Shown: in pieces, positions 1 through 5,338 of the stretch | Layout of the letters: each line of letters opens with the position of its first letter | Position numbering within the stretch: the stretch's first letter is position 1 | Assembly: GCA_021850835.1 (NCBI GenBank) | Contig: JAJZKS010000136.1 | Location: 1 to 5,581 of the forward strand | Reading direction: 5' to 3' | Source of the DNA: Thermoplasmata archaeon | GTDB lineage: Archaea > Thermoplasmatota > Thermoplasmata > Thermoplasmatales > Thermoplasmataceae | Length of the DNA stretch: 5,581 nucleotides | Position numbers and translations under genes: made by a program | Notes under the pieces: generated by a model | Seen by the model: only the letters and a program-made list of their open reading frames with translations | Database searches by the model: none | What the model was told of the DNA's origin: nothing

Positions 1-167
1 TGAGATACAAAGAAAATTGCACGTCCTGCGGAGTCGGACTTGTCCAGACTGGTTACTCCATATTTGAATGCCCACAGTGCGGTGAAGAGCTTATCGGTCG
101 CTGCAAAGACTGCCGCGAACACTCCACTAAATATGACTGCCCAAAATGCGGTTTCCAGGGGCCATGA
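1..167 (+). CDS. Zinc-ribbon RNA-binding-type small protein (COG2888/HVO_2753-like), 5' end cut by window edge
   Basis: The frame opening at base 3 reads without a stop to TGA at 165-167, about 55 residues. It contains four Cys-x-x-Cys pairs (CTSC, CPQC, CKDC, CPKC), two of them followed by Gly, and ends FQGP. This is the layout of the very small archaeal zinc-ribbon proteins that bind two zinc ions and are annotated as RNA-binding or translation-associated. Bases 1-2 are TG, so the start codon is probably NTG with its first base just outside the window; the protein would then be essentially complete, matching the usual 55-60 residue size. It lies directly upstream of aEF1B, a pairing common in Euryarchaeota, and its stop codon sits inside the aEF1B ribosome-binding site, so the two are probably translationally coupled. 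The molecular role is not firmly known. The family call is confident; the exact start is inferred. Confidence 0.85.
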   Translation, partial: RYKENCTSCGVGLVQTGYSIFECPQCGEELIGRCKDCREHSTKYDCPKCGFQGP

Positions 168-171
168 GGAG
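165..171 (+). promoter_or_regulatory. Shine-Dalgarno site of aEF1B overlapping the upstream stop codon
   Basis: TGAGGAG lies six bases before the ATG at 178 and includes the TGA stop of the zinc-ribbon gene. It fits the archaeal 16S anti-SD sequence well and decides the aEF1B start against the longer open frame that begins at base 40. Ribosomes ending the zinc-ribbon gene would stop on this site, which suggests coupled translation. Confidence 0.75.
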
Positions 172-177
172 ATTTTA

Positions 178-444
178 ATGGGAGACGTAGCAGTACTGTT
201 AAAAATTTTGCCCACAGACGTGGAGCTTGATATCAACGCCATCAAGAATGAGGTTGTAAACAAGGTAAAACCTCTTTGTGAAGTAAACAAGGTGGAAATT
301 ATCGAAGTAGGGTTTGGCCTTAAAGCTATCAAGCTGCAGGTCATTGTGCCGGACCAGGAAGGTAAGATAGACCAGGTTGAACAGACCATCTCCGGTGTTG
401 AGGGAGTTGGCCAGGTAGATACAGAAGAAGTTACTCTGGTCTGA
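178..444 (+). CDS. ef1b: Elongation factor 1-beta (aEF1B), guanine nucleotide exchange factor
   Basis: This 88-residue protein is the archaeal EF1-beta, which exchanges GDP for GTP on elongation factor 1-alpha in the cytoplasm. The sequence shows the family's short alpha/beta fold. An N-terminal strand with VAVLLKILPTDVE is followed by the helix around residues 20-35, the central signature GFGLKAIKL at about 46-54, then VIVPDQEGKID, and a C-terminal GVEGVG turn. Length matches the usual 88-92 residues. The frame is open back to an ATG at base 40, but that extension would overlap the zinc-ribbon gene and add 46 residues with no counterpart in the family. The ATG at 178 has a strong SD at 165-171 and gives the canonical N-terminus. 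The stop codon TGA shares its A with the ATG of the glycosyltransferase gene. Confidence 0.93.
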   Translation: MGDVAVLLKILPTDVELDINAIKNEVVNKVKPLCEVNKVEIIEVGFGLKAIKLQVIVPDQEGKIDQVEQTISGVEGVGQVDTEEVTLV

Positions 445-1529
445 TGTCACTTCCATGGCTATTTTATAACTTCTTTTTCGATTTTTTCACGGGAATCCTT
501 TTTCTTATCTTTTTAGGATTGACATATATAGCAGCAGTTAGGAACCAAAATGGATCTTACTCTGGTCAACCACAATCCAGAGCCTTAGTAATAGTCCCAT
601 GCAGGGGCCTTGATTATTCCCTTGATGCGAATCTTAGAAGCATAATGAAGCAGGACTACCACAACCACGATATCATAGCCGTTGTGGATTCCCCAGATGA
701 CCAGAGTGTTCCTGTGCTTGATGCGGTTGGAGTGAAATGGCTGCTTGCAACGGACCAGTGCAAAAACTGCAGCGGCAAAGTCAGGGCTATTTCCTCTGCT
801 ATTGCTGGGTCTAGCCCATACGAAGTTTATGTTATTGCAGACTCGGATATTCTTGTTAACCCCGATTGGCTCTCGAAACTGCTTTCCCCTATGGTCGAAC
901 CTGAAACTGGAATTTCTACCACTTTTCCTTATTTTGAACCTGTGGGTGGATTCTGGTCAAAGGTGAAGCTTGTCTGGGGTTTTGTTGGCCTTGGCATGAT
1001 GGAATCCAATCTCACAAGGTTTGGATGGGGCGGTTCTCTTGCATTTAGGGCTGAACTGATCCATGGTGATGGAATGGATTTCTTCCGCAGCTTTGTATCA
1101 GATGACATAGCCCTGACAAAGCTCTGCAAAAAAATGGGCCTGAAGATCGCATATGTGAAGGAAGCTATGCCCACAATCAATTCACCGGACGATTTTACAA
1201 CCTTCATGGAATGGGCAAACAGACAGACTGCACTTTCAGTCTATTCCACAAGAAGTGTGCTCAAGTTCGGCCTTATTTTTTACGGTGCGTCAATCCTCCT
1301 GTTCATTTCATCCATAGTACTGTCTTTTCTGGTTTTTCCGCTCTTTGCTCTATTCCTGCTCCCAACATTCATAAATGCTGCAAGGGCAGTCAAAAGATCG
1401 GGGAAACTGCCATTTTACTCATTCTTCATAAGCCTGCTCATACCGTTCATTTACATCTATAATCTGGCGAAGGCTGCCAGTATGAAATCCATAAGCTGGA
1501 GAGGGAGGGATTACTCACTTGAAGAGTAA
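444..1529 (+). CDS. Membrane-bound family 2 glycosyltransferase (ceramide glucosyltransferase/HpnI-like)
   Basis: The 361-residue product probably transfers a sugar from a nucleotide-sugar to a lipid or lipid-linked acceptor at the cytoplasmic membrane face. One membrane segment lies at about residues 9-31. A cytosolic GT-A domain follows, with VIVPCRG at 49-55, an acidic VVDSPDD at 80-86, the metal-binding DSD at 133-135 and SDD at 219-221 as the likely catalytic-base region. After WANRQ at 257-261 come hydrophobic segments at about 276-310 and 324-344, then a basic tail with WRGRDYSL at 352-359, a pattern seen at the end of GT21-like enzymes. The textbook (Q/R)xxRW is not present in that form; RQ is followed by TALSVY. 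The start ATG overlaps the aEF1B stop by one base (TGATG) with no strong SD of its own, suggesting reinitiation. Family is confident; donor and acceptor cannot be read from sequence. Glycolipid synthesis is the simplest inference. Confidence 0.85.
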   Translation: MSLPWLFYNFFFDFFTGILFLIFLGLTYIAAVRNQNGSYSGQPQSRALVIVPCRGLDYSLDANLRSIMKQDYHNHDIIAVVDSPDDQSVPVLDAVGVKWLLATDQCKNCSGKVRAISSAIAGSSPYEVYVIADSDILVNPDWLSKLLSPMVEPETGISTTFPYFEPVGGFWSKVKLVWGFVGLGMMESNLTRFGWGGSLAFRAELIHGDGMDFFRSFVSDDIALTKLCKKMGLKIAYVKEAMPTINSPDDFTTFMEWANRQTALSVYSTRSVLKFGLIFYGASILLFISSIVLSFLVFPLFALFLLPTFINAARAVKRSGKLPFYSFFISLLIPFIYIYNLAKAASMKSISWRGRDYSLEE

Positions 1530-1534
1530 TCTGG

Positions 1535-1550
1535 GTAAATTCTTATATTA
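1535..1550 (+). promoter_or_regulatory. Probable archaeal promoter (BRE and TATA box) of the glmM-type gene
   Basis: In the 45-bp gap after the glycosyltransferase gene, TTATATTA at 1543-1550 is preceded by the A/T-rich BRE-like GTAAATTC. The TATA centre lies about 28 bases before the TTG at 1575, so transcription would begin at or within a few bases of the start codon. That is the leaderless arrangement frequent in Thermoplasma-like archaea. It is the best TATA element seen in the gaps of the window. Confidence 0.6.
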
Positions 1551-1574
1551 CAATACAATGAAAACAAGGTTAAG

Positions 1575-2948
1575 TTGACTGACAGTCCAGAATATGAACC
1601 CATTTTTGGCACCAATGGAATACGTGGAATACCAAACAAAGATCTCACCGTGGAATTCGCCCAGGAAATTGGCAAAGCCATTGGAACCTACTACGGTAAA
1701 GTATCCGTGGCAATGGGCAGGGACACTAGAGATACAGGGAACATGATTTTTAACGCGGTAACTTCAGGCATGATGAGTTCTGGAGCCAACGTCATTGATC
1801 TTGGAATTCTCCCCACACCAGCTGTGCAGTATTATTGCAGAACAAAGGGCATTTTTGGAGTTGTAATCACGGCGTCCCACAACCCGCCCCAGTTCAATGG
1901 CATCAAATGTATTGCTAGTGACGGAACTGAACTCAGGCGGGAAGATGAGGAGAAGATTGAGAAGATCTATTACGAGAAATCCTTTGAAGCAGTCTCTTGG
2001 GAAGAAGCAGGTATATTGAAAAGCGATCCTACCTCTCTAGACCTTTACTTAGATGGAATTTTGTCACACGTTGATGTGAATAAAATCAGAGAAAAGCAAT
2101 TTCGCGTGCTTGTTGACAGCGGAAACGGAGCATCATATTTCACTACACCTGCCCTTCTTAGAAGGCTTGGATGCAGAGTGGTCTCGCTTAATGCGTTCCC
2201 AGATGGTAAATTTACCTCCAGAACCTCCGAACCCAGGCCTGAGAATCTGAAAGACCTCCTATCGCTCATGAAGAACGGGACTTTCAGCCTCGGTGTTGCA
2301 CATGATGGTGATGCTGATAGGGCAGTGTTCATAGACGAAAAAGGAAACTTTATTGACGGCGACAAGACGTTATGCCTGGTGGTCAGGAGCGTTATTAAGC
2401 CAGGCAGCAAGGTAGTTACTCCAATAAGCAGTTCCGATGCAATCGATGAAATTTGCAATGCTGGAAAGGCCCATCTTATCCGCACAAAGGTAGGCGCCCC
2501 CCTGGTCTCCAGGACAATGATAGACAATATGGCAATGATTGGAGGAGAAGAAAATGGCGGCATAATCTTCGGGGAACACCAGTATTGCAGGGACGGTGCG
2601 ATGACAGTAGCCCTCATACTCAATTTAATGGCGGTGGGAGGTAAGAAGATCTCCGAATTGATTTCTAGCCTGCCACAGTTTTTCATCCACAAACTATCCG
2701 TTGAAAGGAAGAGGGACTGGAAGAGCCTTGAGCCTTCCATTATTTCATACGCTGAATCAAATTCTAAGGACAGGTCTGACGGCCTCAAGATATACCTGAG
2801 TGATGGGTGGGTGCTCTTGCGTCCCTCAGGCACGGAACCCATAATAAGGATCTACGGTCAATCCCGTGATGAAAAAAGGGCCAGGGAACTGGCGCTTGAA
2901 TACGAGGCACTCATACTGGGACTTCAGGAAGGGCCAAGTGCAGAGTAA
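1575..2948 (+). CDS. glmM: Phosphoglucosamine mutase / phosphohexose mutase, archaeal GlmM type
   Basis: This 457-residue enzyme of the alpha-D-phosphohexomutase superfamily moves phosphate between C6 and C1 of a hexose, most likely glucosamine 6-phosphate to glucosamine 1-phosphate on the way to UDP-GlcNAc. All four active-site loops are present: FGTNGIRG at 11-18, the phosphoserine loop TASHNP at 99-104 with catalytic Ser101, the metal loop DGDADR at 244-249, the sugar-binding GGEENGG at 323-329, and the phosphate-binding RPSGTEP at 416-422. The GTNGIRG and GEENGG forms point to the archaeal GlmM group, though archaeal members can also act on mannose or glucose phosphates, so substrate is less certain than fold. 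Length is normal for the family. The start is TTG: the frame has no ATG or GTG between the in-frame stop at 1536-1538 and 1575. A weak SD-like AAGGTTA precedes it, and the TATA position suggests a leaderless mRNA. The 3' end overlaps the convergent gene by 25 bp. Confidence 0.92.
   Translation: MTDSPEYEPIFGTNGIRGIPNKDLTVEFAQEIGKAIGTYYGKVSVAMGRDTRDTGNMIFNAVTSGMMSSGANVIDLGILPTPAVQYYCRTKGIFGVVITASHNPPQFNGIKCIASDGTELRREDEEKIEKIYYEKSFEAVSWEEAGILKSDPTSLDLYLDGILSHVDVNKIREKQFRVLVDSGNGASYFTTPALLRRLGCRVVSLNAFPDGKFTSRTSEPRPENLKDLLSLMKNGTFSLGVAHDGDADRAVFIDEKGNFIDGDKTLCLVVRSVIKPGSKVVTPISSSDAIDEICNAGKAHLIRTKVGAPLVSRTMIDNMAMIGGEENGGIIFGEHQYCRDGAMTVALILNLMAVGGKKISELISSLPQFFIHKLSVERKRDWKSLEPSIISYAESNSKDRSDGLKIYLSDGWVLLRPSGTEPIIRIYGQSRDEKRARELALEYEALILGLQEGPSAE
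2872..2877 (-). terminator. Possible U-tract terminator of the minus-strand operon
   Basis: On the minus strand a run of six T follows CCC about 46 bases past the stop of the phosphatidyltransferase gene. Archaeal RNA polymerase can terminate on such U-tracts without a hairpin. The run lies inside the convergent glmM-type gene as lysine/arginine codons, so it may be coincidence. Confidence 0.25.
2924..2948. other. Convergent 3' overlap of two coding regions
   Basis: The last 25 bases of the plus-strand mutase gene (stop TAA 2946-2948) are also the last 25 bases of the minus-strand phosphatidyltransferase gene (stop TGA, read from 2926 to 2924). Both C-terminal tails are short, polar and poorly conserved in their families, so both reading frames can share the DNA. 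Transcripts running past either stop would be antisense to the other gene. Confidence 0.85.
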
Positions 2949-3538
2949 GTGTCCCTGAATCGCATTACGGCTGTTACGTTGCCTGCTATGGCGAACCAAA
3001 TAAGCAGTATGTTAATGGGGGTTATCAGGACACCGTATAGAACAGAATGGTAAGCAATGAAAAACTGAAGCAGAATAAATACGAGCATGAAGACAAGCCT
3101 GTCTGCCCTTCCAAGTATGCCTGAGTAGTTTCTTTTAAGCCCCAATGCCTGTGACTGCACTCCCAAATAGCTTGTCAGGAGCACGCCGATGACAGCAAGC
3201 AGACCTATCCAAACCTGTGCGTGGACGCTGAAGATGAACCCCAGCATGATCAGGATATCGGAATACCTGTCCAGTACGTGGTCCATGAGGTCCCCCCTTT
3301 TTGAAGATAGATTCCTCATTCTCGCAACCTTGCCATCTATGGCATCAAAAAGTGCGGAAAGAACCAGTGTAACAAAACTTACGAGGATTAGCACTCCGCC
3401 AAGATAAAAGAGAAGGCCAGTAAGCCCGGCAAAAATCAGTGAGAACAGTGAAATTCTATTTGGATTGATTTTCATGAAGGGCTTCGATAAGGGGATAAGA
3501 AATTTATCAGCTGTGCTTCTGTAGGAATCCAGTACCAT
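2924..3538 (-). CDS. CDP-alcohol phosphatidyltransferase, probable archaetidylinositol phosphate synthase
   Basis: The 204-residue integral membrane enzyme would join a CDP-activated archaeal ether lipid (CDP-archaeol) to an alcohol headgroup, releasing CMP. The full family signature is present once: D65-x2-D68-G-x2-A72-R73-x8-G82-x3-D86-x3-D90, supplying the two-metal site. The text after it, HVLDRYSDILIMLG (87-100), resembles archaetidylinositol phosphate synthases, whose substrate is inositol 1-phosphate; this subgroup call is inference, and glycerol-phosphate or other headgroups remain possible. Hydrophobic segments lie near 29-45, 47-65, 93-106, 109-128, 147-165 and 169-190, giving about six membrane helices. 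The ATG at 3538 keeps the amphipathic N-terminal stretch (LIPLSKPFMKINPNRIS) typical of the family; a later Met at residue 22 would remove part of it. It is the last gene of the minus-strand cluster, 25 bp after the kinase gene, and overlaps the convergent glmM-type gene by 25 bp. Confidence 0.87.
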   Translation of the reverse strand: MVLDSYRSTADKFLIPLSKPFMKINPNRISLFSLIFAGLTGLLFYLGGVLILVSFVTLVLSALFDAIDGKVARMRNLSSKRGDLMDHVLDRYSDILIMLGFIFSVHAQVWIGLLAVIGVLLTSYLGVQSQALGLKRNYSGILGRADRLVFMLVFILLQFFIAYHSVLYGVLITPINILLIWFAIAGNVTAVMRFRDTYSALGPS

Positions 3539-3561
3539 CAGTAAGGAAAATGTTCAGTTCC

Positions 3562-3569
3562 AATTAATC
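3562..3569 (-). promoter_or_regulatory. Weak possible internal promoter for the phosphatidyltransferase gene
   Basis: Read on the minus strand, an A-rich stretch (AAAAAA) followed by GATTAATT spans the stop codon of the kinase gene. Its centre is about 28 bases before the ATG at 3538, the same spacing as the better TATA element upstream of the glmM-type gene. No clear SD sits before this ATG, which would fit a leaderless message. The match to a TATA box is poor, so read-through from upstream remains the simpler view. Confidence 0.3.
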
Positions 3570-4022
3570 TTTTTTCGAAGGCCTGAGAAATTCAACTATT
3601 TTCAAAGCCGTAAGTTCCGGATTACCCTCCGCGACCTTAATCCTGTGGATTCTAGATGAGGGAAGCCTCTCGAGAGCCTCCTGGTATATAATGTCGGATC
3701 TCAGGGCATCAAGGTTCTCTTCGACCTTTTCTTTTGAATACCCTCTCTCCAAAAGTGTTTTTCCAGTCTCTTCCTCGCCCCTTTCAAGAATGAATACCAT
3801 GGTACAAGGAACAAGATGGGAGTAATGCCCTTCTATCATGATGCCGGACATGCTTTCCCATTTAATCCTGTCATTAAGGCAATCTAAGTCCATTTCACCG
3901 TTTTCCAGGCAATCCCTAGCGTCATCTATATCCAGTATGTTCTTGCAGTCGTATCCCAATTTTCTCAGATAACTGCAGATCGAACTCTTCCCGGAACCGG
4001 GAATGCCGGTGATGCTTATCAA
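3564..4022 (-). CDS. AK6/Fap7-type adenylate kinase (putative ribosome-biogenesis NTPase)
   Basis: The 152-residue P-loop protein matches the archaeal AK6 (hCINAP/Fap7) family. These proteins have adenylate kinase and ATPase activity, and in eukaryotes and archaea act with ribosomal protein uS11 in small-subunit maturation. The Walker A motif GIPGSGKS is at 6-13, the AK6-typical IEGHYSHL at 63-70 follows, then a strand ending FILER (77-81), and the lid region ERGYSKEKVEENLDAL (92-107) leading to QEALE. It is somewhat shorter than many homologues (about 170-180), mainly between the P-loop and EGH motifs. The start is TTG at 4022, placing the P-loop five residues from the N-terminus as in relatives. 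An SD (GAGGT, 4033-4029) lies six bases upstream. TTG overlaps the tiaS stop in TTGA, so translation is probably coupled to tiaS. The family is clear; whether its main role is nucleotide balance or ribosome assembly cannot be told here. Confidence 0.85.
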   Translation of the reverse strand: MISITGIPGSGKSSICSYLRKLGYDCKNILDIDDARDCLENGEMDLDCLNDRIKWESMSGIMIEGHYSHLVPCTMVFILERGEEETGKTLLERGYSKEKVEENLDALRSDIIYQEALERLPSSRIHRIKVAEGNPELTALKIVEFLRPSKKD

Positions 4023-5338
4023 GCGTAAACCTCGAAGAGAGTGACCTCGCTATCACCAAAATCCAGTTCAAATGGCCTGGAAAGATGCCTTCTTGCCATC
4101 ACGGGCACATCGAACTTTCCAATATGGATCTCACGTGGTTCTAGTTCATAGGAAGCCAGTATTCTCTTGTTGCCACACCTGTAGCATCTATAATCGCCCG
4201 TACCTCTGCTGTGCATACGGTCACCACATTCTTCGCATGCTGGAGGAACTCTATTGTAAATATCTGAGACGGACTTGATTTCCATCTTCTCCACGTTAAG
4301 GCAGTTTTCCTTATATGTTCCGATGACCCTTATCTTATCACCGGGAGCAAGTTTTGAAAAAGTCTTCCTGAATTCCTTTGTAGGCTCGAAAGCCGCTATG
4401 GCAAGTTCCATATGCCTGCTCTGCAGTGCGGCAAAATAGTGTCCGCCAGATATACTGTAGGGCCGAACTTTAACTGTTCCCTCAATTGAATAGGAACACC
4501 CGTTCCAGAGCTCTTCGGGATCCGGAATAATATGATCATCCGTTGCCTGGTTTGTTCTGAATAGAAGGTACCGTTCTACATCAGAGCCTGTTTCGGCTAC
4601 TATCTCCGGGCCTTCGGCAAGCAAAGCCTCAGGCTTGATTGCCCTGATTCCAAATACTACGGGGGTCCTTTCACGGGGGAAGATGGCAGCGTGTTTATTC
4701 CTGCGATCTATGTTGTTGAAGCTTCCTGGGATCTGGTTTGCCATGCTTGCAACTCTCAATTTCAATTCAGCCCCTAAATGGGCACCCTTAGGGAACCTGT
4801 ATGCAAGGAATTCGTATGTCACTTGTTTAGCAGGCCAGGAGATTGCGGCGGCTGCTCCAATGATTCCCCTTCCATTCTTGTATTTCCTGTATTCACCACC
4901 CTGTTCTTTGATAAAAGCCTCAGCCTGGTTGATTGTAACTTCCTCCCGGACAGCTTTCCAGTAGAATGACGGGTCAAATTCATTGCTGGAGGCAACTATC
5001 CCCGGATTGGTGTCAATTTCATCGAGCACTGCCATTTCCTCAACAATTTCGCTGGCTAGTTGGACCAGATCAGTTGACTTGGGACCACTGTCCTCATCCG
5101 GGTAGCTCATCAGATCCATTCCGTTGAAGCTTCCAATCTTAAGCGGGGTCCCATTGCCTTTGCCCAAATTGGCACAGAGTGCACCATTGCCCCTTGTTTT
5201 GTGCTTGATTGCAGGGTTCAGCCTTACAAGGTGCGGATAACCAATAAGGTCCATTCCGCTTCGGATAATGATTTCAGAAAGAAGGTAGGTTGTGCACATT
5301 CCCTCTCGGGAGTCTGTGTCATCTACTGCGATGTACAT
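4019..5338 (-). CDS. tiaS: tRNA(Ile2) 2-agmatinylcytidine synthetase TiaS
   Basis: The 439-residue enzyme uses ATP and agmatine to turn the wobble cytidine of tRNA-Ile2 (anticodon CAU) into agmatidine, so that the tRNA reads AUA as isoleucine. It is the archaeal functional counterpart of bacterial TilS. The sequence opens with the catalytic-domain signature AVDDTDS at 4-10, then KTRGNGA at 47-53. FYWKAVREEV (125-134), NGRGIIGAAAAISW (155-168) and FRTNQATDDH (260-269) follow. An OB-fold-like domain runs from about 283 to 356, then a zinc ribbon with C368, C371, C385 and C388, and a C-terminal HLSRPF segment. Length is close to the usual 420-440. The ATG at 5338 directly abuts the uppS stop (TAAATG) and has GGAGTG at 5347-5342 as a short-spaced SD. 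The 3' end overlaps the kinase start by four bases. The gene's own message contains AUA codons (for example residues 114 and 210). Confidence 0.95.
   Translation of the reverse strand: MYIAVDDTDSREGMCTTYLLSEIIIRSGMDLIGYPHLVRLNPAIKHKTRGNGALCANLGKGNGTPLKIGSFNGMDLMSYPDEDSGPKSTDLVQLASEIVEEMAVLDEIDTNPGIVASSNEFDPSFYWKAVREEVTINQAEAFIKEQGGEYRKYKNGRGIIGAAAAISWPAKQVTYEFLAYRFPKGAHLGAELKLRVASMANQIPGSFNNIDRRNKHAAIFPRERTPVVFGIRAIKPEALLAEGPEIVAETGSDVERYLLFRTNQATDDHIIPDPEELWNGCSYSIEGTVKVRPYSISGGHYFAALQSRHMELAIAAFEPTKEFRKTFSKLAPGDKIRVIGTYKENCLNVEKMEIKSVSDIYNRVPPACEECGDRMHSRGTGDYRCYRCGNKRILASYELEPREIHIGKFDVPVMARRHLSRPFELDFGDSEVTLFEVYA
4029..4033 (-). promoter_or_regulatory. Shine-Dalgarno site supporting the TTG start of the AK6 gene
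   Basis: GAGGT on the minus strand ends six bases before TTG (4022-4020), inside the last codons of tiaS. It supports TTG as the true start, because no ATG is available near the P-loop and the family N-terminus fits this position. Confidence 0.65.

Noticed and set aside
40..177. Upstream extension of the aEF1B reading frame to an ATG at 40
   Set aside because: It overlaps the zinc-ribbon gene in another frame and adds 46 residues absent from the family; the ATG at 178 has a strong SD and gives the canonical length.
929..1207. 92-codon open frame antisense to the glycosyltransferase gene
   Set aside because: Shadow of the real gene; no recognisable protein features or start signal.
1558..1578. 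Six-codon ATG frame (MKTRLS) ahead of the mutase gene as a leader peptide
   Set aside because: It lies between the TATA box and the predicted transcription start, so it is probably not in the mRNA, and nothing attenuator-like follows.
2045..2842. 265-codon open frame antisense to the mutase gene
   Set aside because: It is a frame shadow of a fully conserved enzyme gene, and its translation shows no recognisable domain.
3298..3302. T5 run on the plus strand as terminator for the mutase gene
   Set aside because: It is 350 bases past the stop, inside the convergent gene, and too short to call.
4635..4964. 109-codon plus-strand open frame opposite tiaS
   Set aside because: Shadow of tiaS, whose reading frame matches its family along the full length here.
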